60,032 nucleotides of DNA from Chromera velia (Eukaryota > Sar > Chromeraceae). Location: positions 1 through 60,032 of the forward strand of contig JAHBMJ010005897.1 of assembly GCA_018398765.1 (NCBI GenBank), given 5' to 3'. Positions 1 to 12,100 of this stretch are shown piece by piece. How positions within the stretch are numbered: position 1 is the stretch's first letter; every line of letters begins with the position of its first letter. The notes below the pieces were generated by a model that was not told the origin of the DNA, ran no database searches, and worked only from the letters and a program-made list of their open reading frames with translations. Made by a program: the position numbers and the translations under genes.

Positions 1-10
1 TTATGAATGA

Positions 11-228
11 GAAGCAAATCATTTCCACATACCCACCCCATACACGCCCTTCAATGAGGCGACCTTCCAGAGCACGGGTATATTTGTCTATGTCAAGACT
101 CCGTCTGCCGGACAGGCCCTCGTCGGACAGAAGGCCGAGTCTCTTGACTTTGTTGGCACAACAGAGCGTAATCCAACCTTCCTCCCCCCCGATCGGTATG
201 CCAAACACAAGGGAAATGCAAAAATTCT
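11..228 (+). CDS. Partial internal exon, unknown protein
   Basis: An open frame of about 72 codons (frame 2) starts just after a TGA at 8-10 and ends at a good splice donor, CT|GTAAGT, at 228/229. The composition is that of an ordinary folded protein, with the local strings STGIFVYVKTP, SLDFVGTTERNP and PPDRYAKHKG, while the overlapping frame is Arg/Ser/Pro-rich and looks like a shadow. The acceptor is probably the AG at 13-14, so upstream exons lie outside the window. I found no convincing downstream partner on the + strand before the RPAC2 gene. I do not recognise the family. It could also be a relict exon. Confidence 0.4.
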
Positions 229-1424
229 GTAAGTCAGCCTATCGTGTACAGACTAACTTCAAAATTTATCTCCATAAAAATCGATAAAATTGCTTTCAAA
301 AATCCTAAAACAATAAATTTGAATTTTTGAAGACGTTTTTAGGTGACCGGAAGGTCCTAGTAGTAACCTATAGGTCAAATTGTACATTTTTTGCATTTGA
401 ATCATATCGTCATTTTTTTTTTGTTTTGATTATTATTTTTGATTATTGTTTTTAATATCCTACGCCTAGGCAAAACAAATTAGTGGGTAAATCGAGTACC
501 AAAGATAGATTTATTCTAAAGTTCTCTTATGTCTGATCGCTGCTTGAATTTTTTGTATGCCAACGCGTGCACGCAGATTATTTTCGCTATGATGCCTAGC
601 TGGCGAAGATGAGTGCCTTAAACCACTCATTGTTTGCACTAGTGACCAAGTAATCACAAACAGAATACAAACATCATAAGGCATGCACAATTGAATGAAC
701 AGCAATTAAGCAGCGCAACCAATATACATTGAAACGATCAATTCATACAAACACCAACAACCATAAACAGCATCAAGCCCAACACAATCAGAAATGAAAA
801 GAAACAAAAGGGTGACGCCAATAACTTTTTTCTCCTCCATGTATGTTAATATGCGCAAATTATAATTCTTGTTGAAAGTTTTGTAGTACGAAGATCAAAC
901 TAGCTGGCAATTTAGAAATGAACCGTCACATAAGTATTAGCTGTAGCAACTGATCTAGCAACTGATTGTGCCCGTATCATCATGGGCCGTATGGAGTCAA
1001 ACTATAAATTTAGCTACTAATCTTATTATTCTCTATAATTTATAAAAACTAAAAACTCTAGTAAAAACTATTATAAAAATTATATGTTTTAACTAGAATT
1101 GAAATGAATTCATATTCAATTCAATTAGTGGCATTATTGAGCGGCTGGGCTGCCATAGTTGGGCTCTAGCTATAGCTAGATATTCAGCTATAATAGCCTA
1201 ATTACATAATAGCACTATTTGTGTAAAGTTTATAATAAATTGAGTCAGTGAATGATATTACAGACATTCATCCTATCCTCTCCTACTACTTCGATCATGC
1301 CACTGATTTTACTGATTTGAGTCACTAAAATTTAAAGTATGCAATTATAAATATTATGTGGCCTCTTTCTTCTTCAATTTTTACTTCAAGTCAATTCTCT
1401 TTCCAGCGCATGAATCAAGTCGAG
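229..1424. other. AT-rich intergenic DNA, no gene seen
   Basis: This stretch has short stop-rich frames on both strands and several T-runs and A-runs. I see no coding frame, RNA gene or organised repeat in it. It may be the intron after the exon ending at 228 and the 3' flank of the convergent RPAC2 gene. Confidence 0.5.
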
Positions 1425-1980
1425 CTAGCTCATGATAACATCCCCTGAATCATCTTTCTCCTCTTTTTCTTTTTCTTTTTGACCTCCATCCTGAGATTTC
1501 TCCCTCTCCATCCGATCTCTCATCTCCGCAAATTCCTTCACGAACGTCTTGTCGAAGTGCGCAAACACCTCCTTCAGAAGCACCAGAGACTCCCGCAGAA
1601 TGCTCACCGCAGGCCTTCCTGTGGTCTGCAGCCTGAGTGTGAACATCGTCTGGCCACTCGGGTGGCTCGGCGTGTACCCGCAGTACTCGACCTCTGGGCT
1701 GCATGCAGTGCATTGATTGCATGAACGTGCACCCACAAATTACGAATTGCGTGGGGGAAGGGGGCGGTGGGTGACTGTCCTGCATTTCGTGAGCACGGCC
1801 TTCGCGAGGAAGACAGGGTGCGGCAGGATTCATTCAAAGAGAAGAATGCGAGGATCCTCGTCAAGTCGGACCGAAACCTTCCAAGGGTCGCAACACAAAG
1901 GGCACAAAGAATCTTCCCCTGTCGCGCGATCTCCATGCATGCATGTGTATACGCGCGCGCGCGCACGCGCACGCACACAG

Positions 1981-2014
<34 letters not shown>

Positions 2015-2078
2015 GGAGAGAAAGAGAGAGTATATCTTTCTTCTTCTCTGTTCTTTTCGTTTCTTCACAGACAGATAC

Positions 2079-2115
<37 letters not shown>

Positions 2116-3141
2116 AGCAAGAGAGAGAAAAGAACATCACGACAACTCAGACAAGGTGGGCAGGCAGGCAGACAGACTACATGTTTCTTCTTTTCCCTTT
2201 TCACAATGTACATGACAGACAAAAAGAAAGAACAAAAACAAAAGAACAGAGCCAACAATCAAACAGCGTGGGCAGGAGAGCCGAAAGGTGAGAGCACATA
2301 CGCACATGTAGAGAAAAGGGAGACCACACACCCTGAGAAGATCAAGGAGGTGTTGAGAAACAGTCAACTTTTCAGAAGGATTGTGAGACCCCAGGGAGAC
2401 AGAAAGCACAAAGGTACACAAACACCAGAATAAAAAAAAAAATGAAACATCATCAGACCGGACGACGGTCACGTTTCATTCAGTCAAGCAGTTGAGTCAC
2501 CAAGATAGGCATACGAAGAACATAACACAGAGAAGAGAGAAACGGTAAAAAAGACACAACCACTGGAATGAGCCTTGAGAAAGAGAGACAGTCAATTACA
2601 GACACGGGCCCAGAAACAGGCATCAGGCAGTTTGACAGAGGTAAAAACGGGCAGGCAGGCAGGCAGGCAGACAGATGGCAAGTTGAAAGGTGTGAGCGAG
2701 ACTAAGGAAGGAAAGATTGGGAGACAGCCACGCTGCGGGACCACCACGTCACCCGGAATGCCGCTCGCAAGTCATAGAAAGAGATGCGAGAATGGGGGAA
2801 AGAGGCAGCCAGCGGAAGAACGTCAACACCGACAGAGATGGCACCTCCATGTGACAGAAAGTCCGTGGCGGATCTCTCTGGGGGAAATTTTGAGGCTGTC
2901 ACGCTCACAGCTAGCGTCCACGATTGACTGCGTGCTTGAGTCACTCACTGACTGACTGTCTCAGAAGCATATTCCTCAGAGCATTGCCCAATGTGTCCCT
3001 CTCGCCCCTAACAAAGATACTCGCGTTCCGAGATTTATTTCCATGATGGTGCTCTTGTGCCGTCTCGTCTTTCTTGTCAGTCATTCTTTCCTGATCCTCT
3101 CCCGCCTTTTCGGCAGGAGGGACTTTGCTTGGGTCCATCAT
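1425..3141 (-). CDS. RPAC2: RNA polymerase I/III subunit RPAC2 (AC19)
   Basis: RPAC2 pairs with RPAC1 to form the alpha-like heterodimer that nucleates assembly of nuclear RNA polymerases I and III. Exon 1 (3141-2957) gives a charged, poorly conserved N-terminus and then NASIFVRGERDTLGNALRN, the family's xEDHTLGNxLRY region. Exon 2 (1698-1425) begins PEVEYCGYTPSHP, continues with LRLQTTG and ends in a helix and an acidic-basic tail. Exon 1 leaves two bases (CA) and exon 2 supplies C, giving LLRHPEVEYCGY across the junction. The donor is GTCAGT and the acceptor GCATGCAG. The product is 152 residues, against about 130 in animals; the excess is in both termini. The 1,258-bp intron is full of microsatellites. 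Confidence 0.93.
1976..2150. repeat. (AC)n and (ACAG)n microsatellites in RPAC2 intron
   Basis: An (AC)n run at about 1976-2011 is followed by (ACAG)n at about 2071-2115, and a (GGCA)n run occurs near 2160-2172. On the gene's strand these read as GT-rich and CTGT-rich tracts inside the intron. Long frames here on both strands are products of the repeats. Confidence 0.9.
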
Positions 3142-3399
3142 CTTTTTTGCTCTGCCAATGATACCTTGCTCATCAGAGAAGGTGCCCTTTTACGGGTGAA
3201 ACTGCACTGCTGGTGGGAGACGGCATGCAGTCTGCAAGGCTTTGGTTGAACGTCAGACAGGGGCTGGTATGCACACGCGTACGTCTTCAGCACTGACTAG
3301 AGCCTTTTGAGGACTGTATTCACATATGAAGACATTCAAAGGTGTCTACACGAGATTCTGAAGAATGGAGGCGTGAGAGACAGTGAATTTGGTTGAAGG

Positions 3400-3540
3400 C
3401 CTCCGCCGGGGGGGGCGGAGCCTGAGGCCCGGGGGCGCCCGCGGGGGCTGCATATGGCCGGCTCGAGCGATCGCGCGCCGCGGCCCGGCCGGCGGGGGAG
3501 GGGCCGCGCGCGGCCGCCACGCCCCCTCCCCCCCAAACCA
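3400..3540. other. Isolated GC-rich island
   Basis: About 140 bases are almost entirely G and C, with runs such as CCGGGGGCGCCCGCGGGGG and CGCGCGCGGCCGCC, in otherwise AT-balanced DNA. The three overlapping frames give Arg/Pro/Gly-rich peptides with no domain. It could be a CpG-rich promoter upstream of RPAC2 (start at 3141) or a fragment of foreign or low-complexity sequence. Function is not visible. Confidence 0.5.
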
Positions 3541-3609
3541 AATGCTGAAAAAGATACACGTACCACGATCGATCCACCAGAGATCACCAGAGGATACTAG
3601 AGGACATGG

Positions 3610-4620
3610 CCCGCTATTGCTTTTCAATGCAGAGAAACCGATCGACAGCTTTGGGTGCACGCACGCTACTGGTGGGACGACGGAACTAGACTACAAACTA
3701 CCATCCACCCCGACAGGCGATGGTAACTTGGAGTTGGAGATGCCAAACTGAAGCTTCTCCCGGTTTCTGTCATTTTTTTCTAATGGTTAGGCACCTAGCA
3801 GAACCTTTTGATCAGCTTTCACTTAGTAAGTTGTTCTTGAGATCTTCCCCTTATCTCATTCATAGGTTAACAACTCATTGTGTGTGTTTCTGATATGTAC
3901 ACTCCATTACACTCCATATTTAGGTTATCAAGCCGTGACACACCGATAATAGTGATCACACTCCGTTTTTAGGTCTTTCAAGCCTTCATGAACTCTTTGA
4001 AATGACACAGTCCGCAAGATACACTACGATTTTAGGTCTTTGGCTCTGAACTCTCCGAGAGTTGGTGACCCACGGTCTCATTTAAGAGTTCGCTGCGCCG
4101 TTCCATGCAAGCAAAGGTACTCAGAATCTTGCTTTAAAATTCTACTACTTGGTCGTATTCAGCTGGAGTCAGGAGACTAAAAGCAGAGAGACAGTGGCAA
4201 TTATAATGGAAACCAAAGCAGAGAAAAATACATACGGGCTTTTGCAATGGAAACAAAAACAGAGAAAAACACATACGAACTTTCACAAGGGAAACAAAAG
4301 CAAACAACAGGTATACTTGTATATATAAATACTAAATATAGATAGACAAGAGAATGAAGTGTCTTCTGACTCGGGACGCGGGCAACTCTGAAACAAAAGG
4401 GACAAGGGATTGACACGCCTGCTGGTTTTGACTTGCATTAAAGGCCTGTCACATTTCCCTCCCGGTCTTTTTCTCGAGTCTTTCAGCTGCTTCTTGAGTG
4501 CATAAGTTAACGTTTATGCTTCTTCTCTCTTAGTTTTCTGTCTGTCTGCCTGTTTGCCTGCCTGCCTGCTTCAAGTTGTCTGTCTGCTTGCATCTCTTTG
4601 CTCCTGTTGGCTGTCCAAAC
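3610..4620 (+). repeat. Diverged direct repeat, copy 1
   Basis: The segment from GCTATTGCTTTTCAAT at about 3612 to the pyrimidine-rich CTGT/CTGC tract near 4590 recurs at about 5333-6075 in the same orientation. Shared landmarks include TTCTAATGGTT, AGTTCGCTGCGCCGTTCCAT, CTTCTGACTCGGGA and GGCTGCTTCTTGAGTGCATAA, although with frequent substitutions. Copy 1 is longer because it holds a 223-bp insertion. There is no long ORF in either copy. It may be an old non-coding transposon or a segmental duplication. Confidence 0.7.
3861..4083 (+). mobile_element. 223-bp insertion with 7-bp target duplication
   Basis: Copy 1 carries TCTCATT at 3854-3860 and again at 4077-4083, and the sequence between is absent from copy 2, where a single TCTCGTT (5568-5574) sits at the equivalent place. 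That is the signature of an insertion with a 7-bp target-site duplication and a preserved empty site. The insert is internally repetitive: three degenerate units of roughly 60 bp, each with an ACACTCC-like start and TTTAGGT. No coding potential or terminal inverted repeat is obvious. Confidence 0.6.
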
Positions 4621-5324
4621 GGATGACCTCGCGGTTGGTTGCCTCCTTAGTATTCGATCAGGAAAGAGATCGGGAACCCCCCTATACAGACGGCGACATG
4701 GACAACCGGGTGGAGGGTGTGTGCATTCTTTGCAATGGTCAGACTTAAGTTTTTTTGTTTTCCTCCTGGGCTTCTCTTTACTTCTCTTCTTTGGCGATCT
4801 CCTTGACAATGTGTCCTATAGAGCCTTCTTGCAGTCTTTTTTCTGTGCCAATTCTTTAAATAATTTATGTACTCATGTAGGACAGGCTGAAAAGTCCTAA
4901 GCTCTTCCAAAAGTGATCTACTCATTCAAGTCTCATTGGCTTGTTTATAGAGGTCTCCGTGTGCCCCGTGAGAAGACTGACGCATTTGGTATTTCGTTAT
5001 TTTCATCTCTTCTCACTTCCTCCACTCTACGTTTCCTGCTTTGTCCTTTTCTCTTTTCTCTCTCCTCCTTCTTTCCTTCCTAGTTCCGTTTTCCTATCTC
5101 TGCCAACGTCACTGTCTGTCTGACAGCGTCTCCGTTAGTCTCCCTATCTTTTTTATTTGGTACGTACGTTTGTGTCTTTGAAAAATAGAAAAAAAGACCG
5201 TGTCAGAATGGAGAAAGGCAGAGGGATGCAGAGGGGAACAAAAAACGTCTTCTCCCTCCTGCTCTATGCATTGCAGGCCTATTTGTGTGGATGTGCAGAT
5301 AAGTTATCTTACTTTCCCCTGGTA

Positions 5325-6110
5325 CGAGGCTCGCTATTGCTTTTCAATATAGAAAAACAGACAGTTTTGGGTATATGCGTGCCATTGGTGGTACGACGGA
5401 ACTATACTATGAACTACTGTCCGTTTTGACAGGCGACGATGACTCTAGGTTAAAGACTCTAAGCCAAAGCTTCTCCTGGTTTCTATCCATTTTTTCTAAT
5501 GGTTGGGCACCTAACAGAACCTCCCTTTCAGCTTTCACTTGGTAAGTTGTTCTTGACATCTTCCCCTTGTCTCGTTTAAGAGTTCGCTGCGCCGTTCCAT
5601 GTGAGCAAAGATGCTCGGAATCTTGCTTTCCACTACTTAGTTGCATTGAATTTCAGCCGGAGTCAGAAGGCTGAAAGTAGAGAGACAGTGGCAATCACAA
5701 TGGAAATAAAAGCAGAAAATAACACATACGAGCATTTACAATGGAAACCAAAGCAGAAAAAAATATATACGGGCTTTCAGAATAGAAATAAAAGCAAATA
5801 ACAGGTATTTGTGTATAGATAGTCTAACACAAGAGAACGGAGTATCTTCTGACTCGGGATGCGGGCAACTCTGAAACAAATGGGACAAAAGAATTACATG
5901 CGTACTGGTTTCAACTTGCATTTATGCAGGGCCTGTGACGTTTCCCTCTCAATCTTCTTTTCGAATCTTTTGGCTGCTTCTTGAGTGCATAAGCTAACGT
6001 TTGTGCTTCTTCTCAGAGTCTCTTGTTTCTCTGTCTACCTCTAGTATCCGCCTGCCTGTTTGCTTATCTGGAAGCATCTTCTTGATACCGTGGAAAGAAA
6101 ACCGAAGAAG
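5325..6110 (+). repeat. Diverged direct repeat, copy 2
   Basis: This is the partner of the repeat at 3610-4620, in the same orientation about 1.7 kb downstream, without the 223-bp insertion. The two copies diverge clearly in sequence, so the duplication is not recent. The DNA between them (4620-5325) is pyrimidine-rich and shows no gene. Confidence 0.7.
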
Positions 6111-7379
6111 GTCCGTCTGATTGTTGTGTGTGGGGTTACACTGCTCAAGAGAGCGAAGAGGTCCTTAGTCCTTTCTTTCTTCCTCTTTTTTTGATGCCTC
6201 TTCCTTTTTTTTTCATACCTTCCGTGTGTCCTTCTTCGTTTTCTCGTTGTTGGTTTGCTCCTCTCCTCTTCTACACTTCTGTCTGTCTGCCTGCCTCTCG
6301 ATCCGCCTGAGTCAATCAAGTGAAGGCAAAAATAAAAAAACAAAAACGTTGAATTCCAAGTTGACGACATGCTAACTTTCAACCTTGTTGCGCTCATCTT
6401 TTTGTATTTCTGCAGCAAAGGAGATAGAAAGAGTAGATGGACTGAGTGGGGTTCACGACGATCTAAAAATCCAGTGAGGGCCCTGTAGGTATTGTTTAGC
6501 CTTTCAAAAGGCCCACTTCCTGTAAAACGCCGCCCCCAAGGCCCTTATGAGTATGTTTAAGCCACTCCTGCAAGCCTAACGGCAAGGTCCAAAAAGCCTC
6601 CTCTAAGCCCCCCCCCTTCTTCGTCGGCCTTTTCTATGACCGTCCATGACCTAGTACGAAGACGGCATGCAGCCCCCTAGAAAGACGAACTGTGAAGGGC
6701 TGTGGAAGGATATTCAGTACATGTCAAACGTGAAGCAGAGCAAACTCTTGATCACTGCAATTTCCTTTAGTTAGGAGAATCAACACGTCCACTACTACCT
6801 ACTTACCTATGGAAGCTATCTTGGGCAGGTGGTCATATTATACAGAGTGTACAGGTCAGCAGAGGGACGGTTAATGAAGGAACTGAAAGCCAAGTTTGAT
6901 ATGGGCTGCATATGACTAGCAAATGACTGCTTGTCCAAGGAAATGCGCAAGCCTTTTCGCAACGTGTTTTTTTGTCATTTTCATATTCAATAAAGACTGT
7001 CGACAGCTGGAGATATATAGACTGTCTGTTCTCTTTTATTGTCCAGAAAACTAAGTCTTGCATGCATGTCCTAGAATTATTCCCCCCTCGGCCCTTGGCA
7101 ATTCTTCCCTACCACTCTGGTCGTTCTCTTTTTGGGGTTTGCCCGATTTGTTTCTCCCTTCCTGTTTTTCTGTGAGAAAGAAGGCAGAGTGTGTAATTTT
7201 GCTTTGCGTGTGCAAAAGTGTTTGTCTCTTTTCTCAATGCTCCAAGCTGAAGTCTCAATTTTCCAAGCAGTCAACGAGCACGTCATGCAAGGCTCCTTAT
7301 ATGTGACATTCATCATATCCTTTTTCTCTCCGACAACATATCTTTTTCTTCCCAACCCTTCATTCTTCCATGCTGTAGG
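6111..7379. other. Intergenic, no gene seen
   Basis: Pyrimidine-rich, then mixed-composition DNA. The frames present are short and lack coding character. The last part could be the 5' flank or an intron of the WD40-like remnant beginning at 7380. Confidence 0.4.
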
Positions 7380-7725
7380 ATGGAGATGGAGCATACTGAA
7401 GTGTTGGAGAGGATCTCAGATGGCTCGGAATCGGACACCGCCCCTGAGTCTTTGACGGAGAAGCACATGGAGTTAGAGAAGCACGGGGGTGCTGTTTCAC
7501 TAGCTATTTTATCTCGTTTTGTCTGTCTTCTTCTCTGCGGATTCTGAAGGAGGATTTGTGGTGACCACCTCCATAGACTGATGGATTCAGGTATCGAATT
7601 TAAACACCGGAAAATCCATCAAGGCCGTAGATATGGGGGCCTCTGTGCTGGCGGGCGCCTTCTTCCCATCGACTCCCTCATTTTTGGTCATTGGACAAAC
7701 GGTTCTCCGAACTCTGGACGTCTAA
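7380..7725 (+). pseudogene. WD40-like gene remnant with in-frame TGA
   Basis: An ATG exon at 7380-7488 (MEMEHTEVLERISDG...) leaves one base and could splice over a 61-nt gap to 7550, where GGFVVTTSID, a TGA (7579-7581), WIQVSNLNTGKSIKAVD and SFLVIGQTVLRTLDV-stop follow in one frame. The alternation of hydrophobic strands with N-T-G-K-S and a closing R-T-L-D-V resembles the last blade of a WD40 propeller. Only one blade is present, so this is a fragment or a mispredicted gene. A 30-nt GT...AG segment (7561-7590) would remove the TGA and keep the frame, but that is very short for an intron. A pseudogene is the simplest reading. Confidence 0.35.
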
Positions 7726-7994
7726 AATTTGACCCTGGCTTAGGAATTGGAGGTCAATCAATCACTTTCTCACTTGACTTCTTTTTGACATGTGCAGGAC
7801 ACAAGAGTGCGTGCATGTGTGACCGAATGACGTTTGGTTTCTATTTTGTGTGTGCGCTTCTGCCGGATGGAGATAGGATGAACGAACGAAAGAATATCAA
7901 AAAGAACCGGAAGTTTTTACAGTAAGTTGAGAGCTCGTTTGTTCGATCACATGAAGTTAGTCAAGCAGGGGTGATATGTTTTCAACATGTTATG

Positions 7995-8035
<41 letters not shown>

Positions 8036-8040
8036 TATAT

Positions 8041-8072
<32 letters not shown>

Positions 8073-9187
8073 CTTCAAAGATTGATGCTCTCACAGGGAT
8101 GCGATGAATCACGTGTCATGCATTGTCGTGCATGTTAGCATCATTGACTCGTCGCGGAATTTTAAGTTGAAAGCAACAGTTCAACTGCTTTGGGGGATTT
8201 GCAACCCTAGTGTGAAAAATGCGCATATTGGTGTCTTGAAAAGTGGGTACAAAATGTGGTGGTTGTATTAATTGAGGGGATGTCTGACCTTGCTGCTTCA
8301 CGCTGCTTTTATCTGACATTTGCATCAGAGTAAACTATAATCTGAGAGTAGATCGAAAACGGCTCTGCAGAGGAAGAGCTCAGAGTCATAAACGACCTCT
8401 CGACAGTGCGATTGCTACATAGTAGAAGACAAGTTTCGCTCATTATGGCTTTTACTTATACAACGTTTAAACCGGCGTTCAATCTGCTTGTCCTTCCTCA
8501 TATACACTGATCTAAGAGACTGTCTGGTGGTAGGCTTGCCTTATGAGCATCTTTTATACAGATAGACAACTGTGTATCTTCTTTTCTCAACAATCTCTCT
8601 ACCAAAAACAGCTGCCCGGAGCTGCCAGGCCCCTCTAGGGCCATCTATTGTGCGTGAATGATTTAAAGATCAAAAGAGTCCAACGTACTTAGTGTTACCT
8701 TAGAATTCACATTACTTCAGACAGCTGTAACATATGTCCTAACCGTCTCCGCACTGTGCTAGTAGGCGGCAGCACTGTGTTTAGTGGAAGAGCAGTCCTT
8801 CTACTCGAAATCTTACATGCCTGTATCTTAGTATGCATGTATAGATAGACGGACGCATGCCAATTCGATGCCAAATACACATACAGCGCGAAAAATCAAT
8901 AAATCTCGGCATGGCTCAAACACCACCCCGTGAACGATCGGTCGCGCGCACAGTTTAAAATCGTCCTGGCACAAGCCACAGTACCAATGCGCACACTCTC
9001 AATCCTGACATACTAGACAAGCAACCGCAATTCCAACACACAACATCACGCGTGACCCCCCCCTTCGGTCTCACCACTGTCTTTTATCTATTGTTTCTGG
9101 CTCTGTATGCTAAGTAAAAGAGACGTTCGATCAAAAATTAGTAGGACAAAAAGAATTGAAATAAGAAAGATACAAATATAAACATAT
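7726..9187. other. Intergenic, with (AT)n microsatellite at 7998-8072
   Basis: An interrupted (AT)n run occupies 7998-8072. The rest has no coding frame longer than about 70 codons and none with protein-like composition. The right end abuts the retroelement that begins at 9188. Confidence 0.6.
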
Positions 9188-12100
9188 TCAATACATCGTT
9201 GGCCTAAAACGCTCCAGAAACACAACTTTATTCAACCATCCTTCAATCAGATCCGTGCTGGCCGTATGGACCAAAACACGCATTGCCAAATATTGTTCCT
9301 TGAGAAAATTAAAAGGCCATCGTAAAGACAGCAATTCAACGAACATTAATGACAACTCCCTTACTATCAAACAGGTGGGCAGATTTGCGGATAAAAACAT
9401 TCTTGTAACGTGATCATATATGAGACTTGAATGCGCAGAGTGGCTGACCACACACGCATTCCCATGAATGAAACGGGGACGCAAATGAACAGAAGAATGT
9501 AACCACAGGTCACTCCCATGTGCAGTTTCCAAGGACTTATTAACAAAAGAGGAGAAAACAGATCTATTCGGATTCTTTGGAGAGAACAAAACAATTTCTG
9601 GGACACTCTCGAGAGTAAAAAGAGGGAGACCCAAAACCTCCTTCCCACACTGTCTCTCCAAAACACATGTACTATGATAGAAATGGGTGATTGAGGTTTT
9701 TGTTATGCATGCCGCGTCCCCGTGTATGAGGGGCGGATCTAGTCTAGTCTGTTAAAAGGTTCCGGTTCGTTCCGTCTGTTCTGAATCTAGGAACACTGCT
9801 CATTGATCACTTTTACTGCGGCTTATTTCTCAAGCGGTGGTAGAGTAGAACTTGGAGAATAACGAAAAGAGGGGAGAGGCAGGGCAAAAACTTTCTAAAA
9901 GTTTGTCCCTTTGGCAAAGGCTACCCTTTGATGGCAGAGAACAACTTCAAAGAGACCTCCCCCATTAATTTGTCCCTCATTTTCTCAACCTTCTTTTCTT
10001 CCTTTCCTTTTATGCGCTTGCCCCCCCCTTTTTTTCCTTTCTTGTTTGTATACAAAGAATCAATTACAAAAGGATCGCTTAGTTTGCGCCCTCCGAGTCG
10101 AAAGACCCGGAGAACGCTGCGACCTCCCTACCGAGAAGGCACTTAGGCTGGAAGGGCCCTCTGGTTCCCCTCCTGCTGTGAATTGAACAGAGAAGATTTG
10201 CGGCAACGAAACGCTGTAGCGTGCAGGAAAGAACTTTATAATACCGGTCCATCAGCCTTGTCTGCACTGCCTTGTCTCCCGCTCCTCCTCTCACTCTTCC
10301 GGCCCCCAACTTCGCTATCTCTTTCAAAAAACGAATTGTCCCCTCTCCTGATCTCCCATATGTCTCAAACATAAGAGGAACAAACCGAAATCCGATTTCA
10401 TGACAGATCTCACCGTACCTGTCGTTTTTGACCTTCTCCATCACCTTTGCTGCCGACCCTACTGTTTTTGCGAATCTTCGCAGGCGGTTGGTATTAATTG
10501 AGAATGGATGGGTCACTGCGACGTCTCCTAGTATGGTGTCTCCTGATGGGAGACCATGGTAGAAATCATAGCACTGTAGTAAAAGCATAAAAGGATCGTT
10601 TCCAAGAAAATTTGGAGCAATAGAACGAGCCATCAATGTCCGATCGTCCATGTAGCGCCTCATGAACCACTTAGAAGACTGCCATAAAGTGACATTCAGG
10701 AGAAGTACTTTCTAATATTCCTTCCATGCAGTATAAAAACGTGCGCCCCCGGGTGAACACGGACTCCCTTGCAGAAATCTCTCTACCTGAGCAACCCTCT
10801 CCCCCAACACCCAGATAGTATTTGAATTAAAGTCAACTCTAATTAAATCACACAACAAACTCAACGGAACACAGGTGGTATGTGCATGGTTTGCGTGTGT
10901 GGAGAAGACAACCTCTTGTTTCTTCTTCACACATCTTGTGAGCCACGCCTCCCCAACAGCAGGGCCCGCACTCTTCATAAAAACAGACCCCCCCTTTCTC
11001 AACACAGCAAAACGATGCCTGGAAGAAGAAGAAAGAAAACAAACCAAAGTATTGAGAGAAGACAAAAAGTCAGCTCAGGCTAAAGACGGAAAGTATGCCT
11101 TGATGTCATCCACCGCAATTGTAACCGAACCTATCAGCCAGCTCGGTAGGGCACGCATAGACAACCCCCTGTCTGCAACCCGTCCGAACCCAACGTTGAA
11201 GTCACCCAACATTTCTTGAAACTAGAAAACAGAATTCAAATCACAATGTGGTGCAAAAAATTTCAAGAGTCCGTTAAGAACTTTGCAGAAAAAAGAAAAG
11301 ACCCCTTTCCAACAGTTCTTTACATATGAAACCAACTGCCTGAATTTCAATGCATCCCATCCGCCCACAACCAGACCATCGGACCCCCGAGACTTCCTCT
11401 TTGGCCATAGAATCCCCGTCCCAAACTCATGTCGTGTTCTGCTAGGAATCGCAAACTGAGCCATGAATGTCTTCCTTGAGACAGACCACAAAGATAGATC
11501 AAACAACAGAGACTCACGATCAGCGATTTGTGTTGGAGTAAGTCGAACATATGCGGCATCTGCAAGGAAGGCCCTACGCACACATGTAACATACATCCGA
11601 CGGCAGAGGAAACTAAGTCGCCCTTAGCTTAATCTACGGGTGTAATGACAAGCGCAGCCTTCATCGCCTTCATAACCGCAAACCCCTTCTCAGGCAACTT
11701 GGGGCCTAAACAATACACCTTTAATATGGAGAGCCAACGATATTGTAGATCTGCCTATGCAGCAGCAGATACAAACACACGCCCCCTACATCCTTGACCC
11801 ACAAGACCTCCCCTGAGTGAATTCACGTACGATAAAAAAGACAACAAACCCTTCCTCACCCCTTCCCACCCCCCAGACCCGGGCCATAGCTTAGAAGTAG
11901 CGGAGAAATTCGAGGGAAGAGAGAGAGCAGACCAAAGATGAGGAGAAAGAGAGAGCAGAGAGCAGACATGTCCATCAAGGCAGTCCAAACCATACATAAT
12001 CCCGAGGGATCGACATGGGCATGCAGAACCATCGGTGCACGTCGCATCCACAGATTCCTCAGTAACTCCCCCCCCATTTACGTCGTCACCCTTCCCCCCA

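Noticed and set aside
3383-3751. Overlapping frames through the GC-rich island as a gene
   Set aside because: All three frames are open only because GC-rich DNA lacks stops; none has domain-like sequence.
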